64,000 nt of DNA, from NCBI GenBank assembly GCA_903813345.2, contig CAIIXF020000004.1:23003985-23067984 (forward strand), in the 5' to 3' direction. The notes under the pieces were generated by a model. The model saw only the letters and a list, made by a program, of their open reading frames with translations, ran no database searches and had not been told where the DNA came from. Of the stretch, positions 9,541 to 22,862 are shown one piece after another. A program made the translations under genes and the position numbers. Within the stretch, counting starts at the first letter, position 1. Each line of letters starts with the position of its first letter. Source of the stretch: Owenia fusiformis. Taxonomy: Eukaryota; Annelida; Polychaeta; Sabellida; Oweniidae.

Positions 9541-11520
9541 TTATTATTATTATGAGCTTTATTATACTTGTATCCCACATTTGGGCAAAGTGTACAGCTT
9601 AAACAGAAGAAAATGAAAAAGCTTAACTAATTATCTATATAGTATATTAACTAATCAAAGGGTGCTTGATCATTGCAAGATTTTATTGGATGCATTTCGT
9701 GTTTTTTCTCTCTCGATAAAAATATTGGATATATATTTTGCTAGTATATTTAATATTATTCCCTCTGAATTAAATAGAAACATTAATTTATGTTCCACGT
9801 TATTCATGTTTTCTAAATTTTGACAGTGTTTTTTTTTATTTTATCCATGTAACTTGACCGAACATCTTTTAACTTATTGCATTCTAATAGGAAATGGCAT
9901 TCTGAACCGGTTTTCTTGTTACACATTAAACATTTTCTTTCTTCAATAGGGGTAATTGGTTTTGTGTAACGATCTGTTTCGATTTCTAATTTATGTGCGC
10001 TTATTCTTAGCTTTGTCAAGTTATTTCTGTCTAATTCATTTTTGATTAAATCCAAGTAGGGTTCCTTGTTCCATTTTGCTTTTATTATCTTATAAAACCT
10101 CAATTTACCATTATTTGATTTTATTTTAGTTTCCCAAAATTGTATGTATCTATTTTCCAGTAATTTCTTAATTTCTCTTGGTTTTAAGTTTAAATAGTTT
10201 GGTGAAGTACCATTGTAAATATATTTAAGTACATCATTGATGTGCGTGAGCCATGATTGTTTATTCATATCTGTCAGTTGTTTATTTACCTCAAGGGCTT
10301 CACGTAGAAGTGAGTCGGTTCCTTTATTGTTAATATGATTAAGATATTTCATTTGTTGATAAAACAAAGAAATAAATAGTGGAAACCTACCTAAATCGCC
10401 TCGTGTAGCGTCATTACTGGCCTTTCTGTTAACACCGAGTATCGATTTCATAAATGATATATGAAGAGATTCAAATGTTATTCCATCATATCCCTTTTCT
10501 AATGCCCATTGTGGGTCTTTTTTAATTTTACTCGAGTTTAAGATACCCGTACCCCATATATCAGATCCATAGAGGCATATGGGCTATATGAGTTGATCAA
10601 ATAGTTTTAAGCATAATGATGGTTTCATATTACCATTAGAAATTAGACTTAATAATTTAAATTTTGCCTTTTCAGCTTTGTCTTTGACATGCTGGGCTGC
10701 AGGTCTCATTGACCCACTTATGCTTAATTCCATTCCCAGGTAAATGTATCGTGAAACAGATTCTATTTTGTAATTTCCTATAAAGAAGTGATTATCAATA
10801 AGTCTACCATTTTTATTCATTACCATAATTTTGGTTTTATCAGTGTTGATATTTAAGTGCCATTCTTCACAGTATTTTTCTAATTTGTCCAATTTGGTTT
10901 GCATTTCATCTTTTGAGGATGCGATAATTACTAAGTCATCGGCAAAAAGGAGGCTTCCAATTCGCGTATTATTCAATAAAGGGTCTGTTTTGAGATCTAA
11001 TGTTTTAATAATGTCATTTATATATATATTAAATAGAAGAGGACTTAGGGGGTCCCCCTGTTTTATTCCCTTGTTACAGTCAAATTCATTGGTAAATAAA
11101 CCCTCATTATCTAGTCTGACTCTTGCTTTTGATTGTGAATATATATGTTTTATCATTTTATAGAATAAACCGTTTACCCCCAATTGCAAAAGTTTCAAAA
11201 ATAATCCATCATGCCATACCGTATCGAAAGCTTTCCTCAAATCAACAAAACACATATATATATATTCCCTTTTTCACTTAGTACATATTTATCCACGAGG
11301 GTTCGTATTATGAACATGTGGTCAGTTGTTCGTGCTTTCTTTGTGAAACCGGCTTGACTTTCCGATATTATTATTCGGTCATGTACAAAGGCGTAAAGTC
11401 TATTATACAAAATTATTGAAAATAATTTGCCAAAGCAATCAGAAATAAAAATACCTCTGTAATTGCCAGGGTCTTTCGTCGTTCCTTTCTTAAATAACGT
11501 AACGATTGATGAAATATTCC
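9541..11520 (-). mobile_element. 5'-truncated LINE, insertion in unit A
   Basis: This minus-strand non-LTR retrotransposon has its 3' tail at the left (a TTATTATTATTA run, i.e. TAA repeats on its own strand) and its 5' truncation point at the right. Unit B has no such sequence between the flanks (joined near 24,190), so it inserted after the duplication. The coding part is described separately. Confidence 0.82.
9813..11515 (-). pseudogene. LINE reverse transcriptase (broken)
   Basis: Reading the minus strand, the region encodes RT motifs in order: a frame with DPGNYRGI and QAGFTKKARTTDH (11,260-11,515, partly interrupted), then MCFVDLRKAFDTVWHDG, KGIKQGDPLSPLLFNIYIND and the catalytic LLFADDLVII (10,584-11,255). 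After a break at 10,452-10,583 follows a C-terminal part with a CMCNKKTGSECHFLLECN zinc-knuckle-like motif (9,813-10,451). The endonuclease domain is absent through 5' truncation and the frame is interrupted, so the copy is inactive. It makes cDNA from its own RNA at a nicked target in intact relatives. The clade cannot be assigned by eye. Confidence 0.85.
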
Positions 11521-11871
11521 ATTATGCTGCATTGCGACCCTATAATGTTATACATCATTTTGTTCCTCGTAGAAAATAGTATAAGATTGCAAAGTTTCAG
11601 AATTCAGGAGTGTCCTTGAAAAAAGATGCAATGTGCAATGTGGGTGCTGGGTCATCAAACAATTTTTCATTAATCTACTTATAACCCTTATGGAGACAAC
11701 GTATTTTTCATAACACTATTTTCCGGGGGGGGGGGGGGGTGGGGGTCAGTTGACGAAAACTCTCGAGGGAGGTGTATTATTATTCGACTCGATAAGCTCA
11801 TCAAGAATGGACGCTATTGCACAGGTACTCATACAAGAACTTCTATACCCAAGATTTGTGCAATGTGACGT

Positions 11872-13084
11872 TTTTTTTTTTTTTTAAACAATAGGTTTAT
11901 TTCATTGATATATTTTTCATGGCATAGTACACAATCATGCGGCAAATCGCCTTCTGGCATTTTATGTCCGCTTTCAATTACAATGTTACATATAAATATA
12001 CGAAAAATTCAAGAAAAATAAAACACACCCACTGTTTAGATGTGGCATGTTATAAATGAAGTGTACTGACGGGGACCTGCTGCAACATAGATGGGGCGAC
12101 CAATTACACATAGGGGTTGAGTAAGTGGGGTCTAAGGTAGTCAGATTATGTACAACCATGCACAACCATTAACAGTTTTCTAAAAGAAATGTTGCTGTCA
12201 ACTGAAATAGTTTGTCTAATTTATCATGGGTGAGTTCGGTATCACCAAAGAGATATAAATCAATTTTATCCTGTTGGGTTTTATAACGTGATATATCATC
12301 CACAATTAACTCAATGGCTTCATTGAATTGATGGAGTTTATTCATTCTCATGGGGCAGCTAAAAAATAAATGTCTAAAGGTCTCAGGGGACCCACACTCA
12401 CAGTTTGGGGAGTCAACATTATTCCAGTTGTGAGATATCAATTGGGTCTTCAAAATAAGGTCGACTCTGGCTCTGTTGAGGTACATCTCTTGCCTGCGAT
12501 TTAGAATATTAAGGGACACAGTAGATATAATCCCAGGGAACATTTCGATTTTTAGTCTCCTTTTAAAGGAGGCCAATGAAGGAAGGGACTTCAGATAAGG
12601 CTGATCACGTTGTACATTGTTCCATATCTCGACCATCTTGTATATTGGTGATTTTCTGGGATAATTAATAGGCATGATATAGTCTCTGTTAAAACGCGTA
12701 TTTCTAATATTGACTCTTTTATAAGGAATGAATATGTCTGTTATATATGATGGAATGAGGGCATTGTCGACTTTATACATAAGACTCTTAAAATGAAAAT
12801 TTCTACGATCTAGTAAGCAAGACCAGTTTAAAATTTTGAATACTTTACAGGCACTTGATCCTGACAGAGCTCCAGACACAATTAGACCAGCTTGGTACTG
12901 TAAACTACTAAGCTTTTTTAGGTCAATTTGGTTTGCACCATCATATAGAACATCACAGTAGTCAAAGAGTGACTGGATATAGGCATTATACATGATATTG
13001 AGATGTTTGGACTTAAGTCTTCCTTTCAGAGCTTTCATTGGATTAAGTGCTGTCTGGATCTTAGAGGCTAAATAGTTGATGTGA
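11872..13084 (-). mobile_element. 5'-truncated LINE with poly(A), unit A
   Basis: Units B and C run straight from GTGCAATGTGACG into TTGGTGTAAGTTG (24,520-24,540; 35,680-35,700). Here those words are separated by 1.2 kb that begins with a T-run (the poly(A) tail of a minus-strand LINE). The minus ORF 12,169-13,128 encodes the region downstream of RT: a YNAYIQSLFDYCDVLYDGAN motif and a CECGSPETFRHLFFSCP zinc knuckle. Its first ~15 codons are host flank read in frame, not LINE. Only the C-terminal end of the RT protein survives. Confidence 0.85.
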
Positions 13085-14956
13085 ACGTTGGTGTAAGTTG
13101 AACTAGATACTTTAAGCCAGGTTATCATTTGCTTATGTCACCAGACTTTTTGATTTTGAGTCACAGAGAGGATTTTGAATGTTCAAATTGACTTCTCTAA
13201 TAACTTGAAACCATCTTCTAATTCATTTCCCTTACGTTCTATTTTTTCCTAAATATATTCTTTGAAAATCTAATTTGAAACTGCGCCATTTTAATCAAGA
13301 ATTTTGTTGCTACTAGAAACAATCAATTGTGATTTGACGTCATAGACCAGTCCATTAAAATGGGAGTGTTGCCAGGTTGAAATAGATGTGATTTGTTGCT
13401 AAGGAAATGCATTTGAAAAGGAATGTTGATGGGAAGTATCTTTCATTTGACACCAACAACAGATCAAATTAGAGAGGTTTCGCAAAACGAGTTAGCTAAA
13501 ACGTATCCGCATCCGTATCTCGTTACGTTTACGGATACGTATTTCGATAATTTTCGTTTCGCAGTTGGTTTTTTGAAGTACGTAATTATAAACGCATCTC
13601 AATCCGTGTTTAATAGTAGCGAAAACTAGGGTCAAATAAAAGGCTTCATCTGCACTAAGATTTCAAAACACCATTTGGAGTGTCAGCTTTCAGAATCACA
13701 ACTCCATAAGTTTTTTTTTGGTGAGTGCAAAAATACATATTAACCCTTTCATCCTTAAGGGGTCATTTATTAAGTTCATGACATCAATTTCAAAATGAAA
13801 AATATCCCTTAGGCCAGAAAATATTATTTCTTGGTTTACAATAACCAATTCAGTGTCAAATTATACTTTGGGGAATATTTAAGGGTTTGAACACAGATAG
13901 GCTGAGATAGTGGTCATTAAATGACATGGGCAGTGACTGCATTATGCCACAAAATGCGTAAACATTGCTGTTTTCGGTAGAATTTGAAATTAGTGTGTAG
14001 ATTTGCGTTTACTTATTTTTTCCTGAGAATTTTAAGAATGCAGCAAGTGCGTTTTGACTTTACATGAAAGCATGCACGCTTAACGTTATATCATCATATC
14101 CCTACCTCATTATCTTTTTAAATATGCCCTATACTTATCAATGCCATAATTAGTTCCAAAGGAGCACATGCAATCTAAACAAATGGTGTAAGTGATCCAC
14201 CATGTCATATCAAGCCTGAGTGTAATCCATCCAGCCAAATATTTGACCTCTAGTGCAACACCTATTTACTCATAGTAACTTTTTAATTCACTCAAAAGTA
14301 GAATTCCATCTTAAGCATGCATAATGTTACGCATAGTGTGGAGTGATTCCAATAAATAGTTTCCTAGACATAACAATCCTTATAGGCATTCGTAGCCTTG
14401 CCCAAATCGGTTTCTTACTTATCTTGATTTCTATCCCATGGTGAAATATATCACCGTCTAAAATCTCTTGCCTTACTGCACATGGACCTTTATTTTCATG
14501 TTTTTGCAGCTGTATATTTTGGTAATAATTCAAGAACAAATAAGTAAAAAAATAGCGACTTGGGCAAGGCCAAGGCATTCGGAAACCATACGTTTTCACA
14601 TAAGCCACCCTCCTTTCCTCATACATGGGGTTTAGTTGAAAACCCATGCCTCATATAAACTAAGGAGGGGAGCAAAGTAACATATTTGATCATAGAAAGT
14701 GACACAAATATATCATTTATGCAATAAAAGTACATCTCCCCTGTTTTGTATGAAAAATCAACAAAAAATATATTTTGTAAAAAGATAAATTAGCATTGTT
14801 TTTCTTGAATTCATTGAACAACAGGGGACCAGCTCATCAGAGAATCAGAGAACGACGCGAAGCTAACGCCCATCATATCATTGAATAAATCACACTAGAG
14901 ATTGCACTATATAAGAATACATGTAGGTACCAAACCTATAACATACTAATAATACC

Positions 14957-15154
14957 AGGCCCGTAGCCAGGGGGGTTCGGGGGGTTCGGGCTAACCCCCC
15001 TGGCCAAAATTTCTTTCAAAATCATGCAGTTTTTCACCATTCTGACTATTTTTGAGTGATTTTTGGCCAAATTTGCCAAAGTGAACCCCCCCCCTAGAAT
15101 TTTTTTTTGAAAAGTGAACCCCCCCCCCTTGGAAAATTCTGGCTACGTGCCTGA
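14957..15154. mobile_element. MITE with CGTAGCCAG inverted ends
   Basis: The ends read CAGGCCCGTAGCCAGG on the left and CTGGCTACGTGCCTG on the right. The interior has CCCCCC/GGGGGG tracts and an inverted ATTTGGCCAAA core. A relative with GGCGTAGCCAGGAGAG sits at 26,694-26,740 inside another element, and a decayed one at 16,590-16,700. Non-coding. Confidence 0.65.
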
Positions 15155-15229
15155 ATACCCTATATACCCTTTGGTTCTACCCAGAATCAACTGATTACCA
15201 ACAATATAATACCCTAAACCGGCCATTTG

Positions 15230-16210
15230 TATCTTAACCCAATATACACCACAACCCGATCGGACACAACCCGCAACTCGACATACAACCTATTACAACC
15301 AAACACAACCTAGATCACCAATCATACAACAGTACAATAGAACATAACCCAGTGTCAAAATACACAGAACACAATAGAGCATAACCCAGCACCAAAGCCA
15401 ACATAGCGCAACCTGACTTACAACCACCAAAACATAACCAACTGTCAGATTAAGACAGCATGTCACAACCCAATAATAAGATAACAAAGACCAATTGTTG
15501 AATTAACTCAACACAATTGTGCACAATCCAGCACTAAACAATAAAAACACAATCAATAAAAGCAATAAAACACAACTAAACTAACAACCATGAAAACACA
15601 ACGAACTGCGAAATTATCAACACACAATTTGGCACAACCCAATGATAAACCAACAAAAGTAAACACAGCCCATTGTTCAAGTAACACAACACAATTTTTC
15701 AAAACCCAAAACCAAACAATCAAAACAAAATCAGGCACAGGCAAAAAAACACATTCAAATTGTAATACCGAGATATACAACTAACTCACTCCAATTGGAG
15801 ACAACGCCAATCACACTACACAATCGGACACAACAAGATACCTAACCCGACTAGCCAAAACCAGCTAGCCAACCAAAATAACATATTCACAAGAGAAAAC
15901 AACCCATTATGAAATTAACATAACACAATGGGGCACAACCCGATACTTAATCACCAGACTAACAGCCATCAAAAGAGAACCGAGTCCCAAACTTACACAA
16001 TTCGGCAAATCCTATACCTACTTGACACTAAACCACCATTACATAACCAGGCTTAACCAAATACTCAACCGATTTCTGAAGCCATCAAAATACAATCAGG
16101 CACAACCAATAAACCACAACGAAACTTTGATACCGATATACTCAACTAACTTATTCCAACTGGAGACAACCGCACAACACAATCGGAGACAACCCGATAT
16201 CTACTGAATA
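15230..16210. repeat. A/C-rich, G-poor diverged satellite, ~364-bp period
   Basis: This strand is almost free of G and repeats words such as ACACAACCCAAT and GGACACAACC. A longer match shows a higher-order period: CCAATTGGAGACAACG near 15,793 and CCAACTGGAGACAACC near 16,157, about 364 bp apart, in similar context. It lies wholly inside the 4.1-kb element. The ORFs crossing it on both strands are artefacts of low G. Confidence 0.65.
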
Positions 16211-17959
16211 TGTACTTGAATTACAACCACCCCCACTTTCCCTATCATCACAAGGCTGCTAAAGAACACACCATGGGCCACTACCAAAGAGTTAGAAACA
16301 TCTGGGGCCCCTACCGCGACTCATATGTAAGAGAGAAGGTCCGTTACAGGATCGGGATGTCAGGCCTGTCTTTACAAAAATGAAAATAGGAAATGACACG
16401 TCAATATCATCAACCTAGGATCAAATAAATATACTCTACCTGTCACATAATCACTGACGGTGGTTCGGGGAAGCTTGGGCACTAAGCTTTAGGGCACTAG
16501 TCTCCCTGGACCCCCAAACGAGGCCGCTTACTATTTGACATAGATCGCATGACTTCATGCGTGTTCAAGTCATACCAAGGGAAGAAGCTCCCTGGCTAGA
16601 TTTTTTCAAAATCATTCAGGTTTCATCATCATGAGCACTTTTCGGGAGTTTTTAGCCAAAAAGCTCCCCCTTGGCAAAGGCTGGATACGGGCAAGAGTGA
16701 TGCGGGACGCCACCTTTAGACCCAATATCACATTTATTGTCGAGGTCAGGACTCAGCTGCTATTCTCAAACTAAGCCCAAGACCATGCTCTATATGAATT
16801 CAGATCGTGACACATTGTGGCACAAAATATAAATTCAGGTGGCCAAGCTGCTAACCATCGGTTCGATGTCCCTAAGAAATTGACTACGGTATTACTATTG
16901 ACCCCAGAAACGATAGACCTTACATCTGCCTATTAGCAAATGTGACTAAAGCTTTACTCGTAAAAATTACAGGCCCTCCGCTTATAATCAAATTTATCGA
17001 CAGTAATAAGGCTATTACTTCATCAAAATTAGCACGATACACACGATAACATATGTGGGTTACTAAAATTATACATTTAGGGGAAAATTTATCAAGATTT
17101 GAAGGACAAAATAGATACGGAGACAACTACGCACAGAAAGTGTTAGTTTACGTACTTTCGGTATTGCTGTCGATATCACAAACGTATCGAGTACACTTTT
17201 ACTCCATCGATGCGTTACGGATTTTGATACGGGTAGCTAAAACGTTGTGCGAAACATGTACACTGCAATTATTGCAATACCATTCCATACAGTGTAAAAT
17301 GAATTGAACATACCATTTGAAAAACTCGATTTATGTCAAACAATAAACAAATTCATGCCCCAAATTTTAGTCAAATTATACACAGCACATTGTGCTTGTT
17401 CATATAGTGATACTTTTAGAACTAAAAACAATATAATCGAAGGATAAATCGGATACGTAAATGACCAACGTACAAAAGCCTCATTTTTCGTGTTTTCCGT
17501 ATCATTTTCCGTATAAATTGAACTGACTACGCATCAATCAGGTAAATACGTTACGGATACGGATCCGTGGAGCTAAAAAACGTTTTGCGAAACCTCTCTA
17601 GTGACTACATCAAAGCTTACAATAAATGATCAAAAATACTTTTGATCTGCCAAGCTTTATGTATCAAGTTTTTATCAATGTCATTGAAAGATGGCAAAGT
17701 TGTTTTAGGTATTACTTCATTTTTATCAAAGTGTCACCATCTTTTAAATCGATAGTAATTTAAAACATGCACTTTGTTTAGCATGTGCATGCATGTCTAA
17801 TGATCTCTGAACTTCAAATGCTTTTTTCTATGTGAGTTTTTTTTTTCTCGGTTCAATATTAAAGCAATTCAAACTTTGTGTCATATTTGAGCAAGTTTGT
17901 GAGTAACATGTTTCAATGATATATTTTTCCTTCTAAATTAAGTATAGTGCGCCTTTAAC

Positions 17960-18259
17960 CTTTAGCAGACCACCGGCGACCGCGTCCGCCCATTCAAAAT
18001 TGCCGCCAGAATCCACCGGCGGATCCGGACGACACAAATCCAATGGCTTTTTATCGTATTCATCTACAGTTTTCCATCCTGCGTCGGATGTATCAGCTAG
18101 TCTTACCAACTTATTTCTATATGTAAGAAAATCAATACCTTTCATAGCCGAGTCGTGAGCCTCTTGCAATAAATCGTTCACTTTGTCGGGGTCAGCTTCG
18201 CTCGCGCGCTCTAGTGCGTCTGTAGTAGTCTGGAAGCAGGCTTTCACCTTAAGATTAAA
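17960..18259 (-). pseudogene. Exon-like ORF, unit A (KLVRLADTSDAGW)
   Basis: This is a 300-bp minus-strand open segment. A plausible acceptor (TTTTTTCGCTGTGCGAG) precedes TTTAATCTT, and a donor AAG|GTTAAA follows. It encodes FNLKVKACFQ, an acidic helical stretch, then RNKLVRLADTSDAGWKTVDEY. The pattern of FN-x-KV, a helical spacer and KLxxLADxSxxGWxxVxEY resembles a protein family I associate with invertebrate mobile elements (family name uncertain). Its likely partner exon is at 22,863-23,135. The 300-bp length and frame are conserved in unit B (25,274-25,573). After two exons no continuation was found, so it is probably a gene fragment copied with the unit. Confidence 0.5.
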
Positions 18260-19477
18260 CTCGCACAGCGAAAAAAGGCATAGTATCCGATAGTTTTTTA
18301 CATATCCCAAATCCCGGACATTTGTCGTATTCTGGAATATCCTAAAATATACTGACACTTCAAATATCCAGAAATATATTTAAAAGGATATTTCTTGATA
18401 CTTCAAGTTTCCAACTTTCAACATATCCGAATTAAGGATATTTCAGGATATTTGACTACCTTAATATCCAGAAATATTTTTGAGTATCCGGGATAGTGAT
18501 TCCCAGATATTACATGTATGCTTGTACATATTTAACGTTCAATTTACAAATTTAGTGTATTTTAAACGTTTTTTTGGCGTTTCACAAAATATGGAATGTG
18601 ACATATCTTGTTTGAATTTCTGTTGAAACAACATTCTCTTCGTGATATCTAAACCACTCAAAATGGCTGCCATCAAAAAAGTTGTGTTAGTTTGGGAAAT
18701 TCAATCAACGATTACATCAACAATAACCCGCTCTACGATGAAAAAAATGCATCTAAGCACGGAAGATGTATTAAAGTTAAAAACGACTCGAGTAGAAACA
18801 ACATTACCTTCATGTCGCCTGAATTATTTGAATAATACTGTGAATTCGTCGAATTTTAGCGTGTGCATTTCGTAGTTTTCTCATTTTATCTGACTTCAGT
18901 CGTACCTTCACGATATAAACGTAAATTCATCTTGTAAAGGATTTTATGCACTTTACTGTCAACCTTATGTTGACTATATTTCGATATTCGAAGACATTGA
19001 AAATGGCTTCGAAATAAGGTAACAAACACAAATATTAGTCGCCATTGCATATTTCCTGGCTGAGCCGATTAAACCGGAAGTGTGTTCTCTGACGTCGGCG
19101 CGATATCAATAAATTGAGAAGAAATATCTACACACCTCAGAACGTTATTAGGACCCCTGGGATAAACTTCGAAGCATCTTCATAGTCGAAATATATAGTA
19201 TTAGTATGCTGTGATCGCAAACAGTAGTTTCTAAAGCGAAGAAGATCGTCAGTGCTTGGTACTGTACATTATTAAAATGTTAAATGCCTCTCTTCGTGTT
19301 TAGTTTGTGCAAAGAGAGCTTTTTACATACAAATGCTATAAATATATCAACGTATTCTCTCTAGCTGGAAATTATTTAGATATCTGGACATGTCATATAT
19401 GTAAATAGCTCTCTGAGTTTTTGAGGTAATATGAACGAGAATATCCTTGCTGTATGTGTAAAATCCCGACCGTATTC

Positions 19478-21673
19478 TAGTTCAACGTCGTTAAACTCAA
19501 TAACGGCGTTCTTTATTATTAGGAATTTTCTTGGGGCCATTATTGAGTTTAACCTCCATGCTATTCTTTCCTTTGATGCAAGTTGTGGATCTATCGAAAC
19601 CACTTTTCCTCGCTAATATGACACTGATACTTAACAATAATATAAAACCACATTTCATCAGGCGATTTCACATAATATTATTGTGTTAAATGTTCATTTT
19701 TAATCGTAAAATGAGTCTTATTCTTACCAATTTATGAGACGAATATTTCAACCGGCAATGTCTGTCTGTGCGTCGCCAAAGTAAACTTGGTCAGCGAAAC
19801 GAAATTGTTCTTCAATATTGATATTTATATAACCATCCAGTATGACACGAATCTTTGCTTTATTCAAACAGCGCGTGTATTCACCCAAGTTTACTCTATT
19901 GTTATTTATTAAAACTTTAAAAAGCAACATTATTGATGCATTTGATTACTGGTAATTTCAGCTCAAAGAAATATAGATGTCATTGATTGTGCTAGATTGT
20001 GATTGTGTTGAATAATTGTGCCTAAATATTAAATTATGGTAATTGTTCATGGTTTTCTGCTTGCAAAAACGTACCTAGGAATACACTCAATTGTTTATAA
20101 CTGGGATCTTGTATTTTACTCAGCATACATGCTTTGTAACAATTGTTACATTTTAATAACTTCAATGTGGTGATGTATTGTGATAAAATTACATGTACAG
20201 TGATCTCCCCATGTCACTTTTACCGGGGGCTCCCCCTACTTGAAACCAAAGGCCCCCCAGTTGGAATCTGCACTTCAACTTCTGATTTAAAGAATGAGTG
20301 AAGTAAGCACCTACACTGAGATATCGTGAGCGTAGCGAGTGCTGATTTTTTTAGACTTGAAATCTTGCACCCAGTTGAACATTTTTTTTGGGGAGAACAC
20401 TGATGTATAAGCATGGTTGTTTTATTCCTAGCTCTTAAATGTATGATGTTCTTAATAAAATTAAACAGAAGTTTTGTTTATGCTATTTTATAAAACATAT
20501 TTTTCTACAATGATATTTCATTTACTCAATGAGAGAAAAGTTAAACACATGTGTTTTATCACGATATTGGAGCAAGTAAATGTACTTTTAACCTATACTT
20601 CACACCTGATTTATCTCGATACCTCCAAATCTGATTTTTTTTCAAATCAACCCTTTTCAGCTTTTTTCGATCTCATTACTCTAATGTTAAAAAACCTTAC
20701 TTGATCGTCATTAAACATTCAGTCAAAATGATGTCATAGTATCTAGTATTTGAAATGTACATGTAAAAGTACATCAAGAAATATTGCTTCAAATATTGTT
20801 GATCAATTTTGAAAAATTTTTGTTTTGGAAAATGTAAATGCTACTACGGGGAGATTCAACATATAAAGTCATAAAAAATTAAATTTGTTTTCTTGTATTG
20901 GACAGATAATATTTTCTTTTACATTATTTTAATTTGCATAACTATGTCATGCTATGTGACCTGAATGAGCCACCTGGTGGTGAAACTGGTAACTACCTAC
21001 TCGCATCTGAGTTATTACAATGGGAAATCACTGACTTTCTGGGAGAGAAAACTTTGGCACAATATATATTTAAACATGTTAAGAAAAATATCTAATTATT
21101 CAGTATCACATGCTTGCGTCTGTCCAAAGATGTTGAAAGCTTTAGCATTTTAGCCAGAAATTTACCATAATTCTGAAAATAAAACAGGAAAAAAAGTAGG
21201 AAACTTAATCATGTTTATCGCAAGCCTCCTACAGTATTACAATATTTTGTACTTATATATAGGATAACCGGGGTTCGTTTCGTTTTATGAACTTGTTTCG
21301 TTCAGTGTTGCTAACGGCGGTTTATTCCTGAAAGGATTTGCCATTTCGATGTTACCGGAACCAGAACACAGAGTTTTCTAAACTAAGAAAAAGCCTTCTC
21401 CCAACATTTTCATAATTATACATCGATGAGGTTACAGGGGGGTATGTGATGATTTGTATTTATTCATAAGGTATGTATGCATGCGTTGATCACATTATTT
21501 CTGTAACGATACCATCTTATTACGGTTTAATTAGTTCCGCATGTCGAAACCTGCTGAACGATTAAATGATCGCATCAAGGGCAAAATCATCATGGAAGTT
21601 AGACCTAGCCGGGGCCATAAGACATGTCAGATAAGAAACGAGGCCCAGGCTAGGTCTAATGTTGTTGGACTAA
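19478..21673. mobile_element. hAT-like element (Buster-type TSD), unit A
   Basis: Unit B holds CCGTATTC once (30,515-30,522). Unit A holds it twice, at 19,470-19,477 and 21,674-21,681, bracketing 2,196 bp. The ends are imperfect inverted repeats: TAGTTCAACGTCGTTAAAC at the left and, read inward from the right, TAGTCCAACAACATTAGAC. An 8-bp TSD of form nnnTAnnn is characteristic of the Buster branch of hAT transposons. No transposase is visible. Subterminal palindromes (GTTAAACTCAATAACGG with its complement; AGACCTAGCC with GGCTAGGTCT) flank both ends. An internal block (20,715-20,992) recurs in an intron at 53,290-53,632. Confidence 0.82.
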
Positions 21674-21856
21674 CCGTATTCATGAATATTCCAAAAGTAT
21701 CCCTAAATATCCCGAGAGTATAATTGAATATTCAGCCATATTTGTGAGTATTCGAGTGATATAACAAAAAGTTCTGGATTTTAGTGTTCCTTCTCTCAAT
21801 AGTATCCATGAATCTCCAAAACCGTGATACCTAGAGTATTTATCACGGATTCTTAA

Positions 21857-22862
21857 GGTGACATTTAAGTTAATCAAAAGTACAAAAACATGGGAGCCAT
21901 ATTTTTTTGATAAAGTCAGAAGATTTTGTACACTGTTTTCCTTGTATGTGAATGCATTTCCTGACCAAAGAGACACATAAAAGAAAACCTCACATTTAAA
22001 CGCATTTTCATAACTATGAATTGGAGGTGTATGGCTCCCAAAAGCTAGCATGAAGAGTGCGAAGTGAGGCTATTTTTTGAAAGTTTCAAGGAGTAGCCTT
22101 GCAACAGTCACACATTTGCAAGAATTCAAAACTTCCAGATATAGTCTTACCTTACCAAGGAACAACGAAGGAGCACGAAAATGTGTACTTCTTGCATTGT
22201 TAGAGTATAATAAAGCTCAAACCATTGTGAATTCTAAATATTTCATGTCCACCATTTTGTTTCCTGGAACTATTTTTTAGTCCAGAGTTATCTTCATTCA
22301 TGTTTCCATTGTTTATCATTCATAAAGCCTCTATCATGTATCTATCATGATAATTACACTGTAATAGATAAAACATACAAGTGATAATCCATGCCACTTG
22401 GTGTAGTCACAAAACTTTCATGAGGATTAATCAGGAAGTCTAGAAGTAGTTCCGGCAAACAAAATGTAGACATGAAATATTTAGAATTTACAATGGTTTG
22501 AGCTTTATTATACTCTAACAATGCCAGAAGTGCACATTTTCATGCTCCTTCGTTGTTCCTGGGAAAGGTAAGATGATTTGTGGAAATTTTAGACTCTTGC
22601 AAATGTGTGACTGTTGCAAGGTTACTCCTTGAAACTTTCAAAAATTAGCCTCACTTCGCACTCTTCATGCTAGCTTTGGGGATCCATGCACCTCCAATTC
22701 ATAGTTTGGAAAAATGCGTTTATGTGTGATGTTAACTTTGACATGTTTCATTAGTCAAGATACACAATTCATATACAAGGTAAACAGATTTTAAAAACAT
22801 GTGTCTTTATCAAAAAAATATGGCAGTCATTTTTTGTACTTTTTATTTAATATAGCGTCGCC
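21857..22862. mobile_element. piggyBac-like foldback MITE with TTAA TSD
   Basis: Unit B has GGATTCTTAAGGGTGTG (TTAA at 30,694-30,697). In unit A the TTAA is duplicated (21,853-21,856 and 22,863-22,866) around 1,006 bp starting GGTGAC and ending GTCGCC. The two halves are long inverted copies: for example TGCGAAGTGAGGCTA near 22,059 and TAGCCTCACTTCGCA near 22,646, and GTTAGAGTATAATAAAGCTC near 22,199 and its complement near 22,500. TTAA target and duplication define the piggyBac superfamily. No ORF is conserved, so it is non-autonomous. Confidence 0.88.

Larger units (their letters stand above)
13470..17600. mobile_element. 4.1-kb TIR element, TAGAGAGG ends, unit A
   Basis: Units B and C have CAAATTGACTACATC here without interruption. 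Unit A has 4,131 bp inserted, beginning TAGAGAGGTTTCGCAAAACG and ending in its inverted form (CGTTTTGCGAAACCTCTCTA). Subterminal sequence also pairs (GTATCCGCATCCGTATC against GGATACGGATCC). No transposase ORF is visible, so it appears non-autonomous despite its size. It contains a nested element (14,957-15,154) and an A/C-rich satellite (15,230-16,210). A second family member with the same TAGAGAGGTT ends sits in unit B (28,487-30,312). Confidence 0.85.

Noticed and set aside
9294-9602. 102-codon ORF (MHAVLPCRTPEIIYK...), repeated at 23,944 and 34,594
   Set aside because: It recurs only because the tandem unit recurs. Indels in B and C change the frame halfway, and no domain or splice context supports it.
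15290-16207. Several ORFs in both strands, Cys/Val/Leu-rich or Asn/Thr/Gln-rich
   Set aside because: Explained by the G-poor satellite; no start context, no domain.
18642-18875. ORF beginning MISKPLKMAAIKK, repeated at 27,861
   Set aside because: Length-changing differences between the two copies are not frame-conservative overall and no motif is recognisable; probably non-coding unit sequence.
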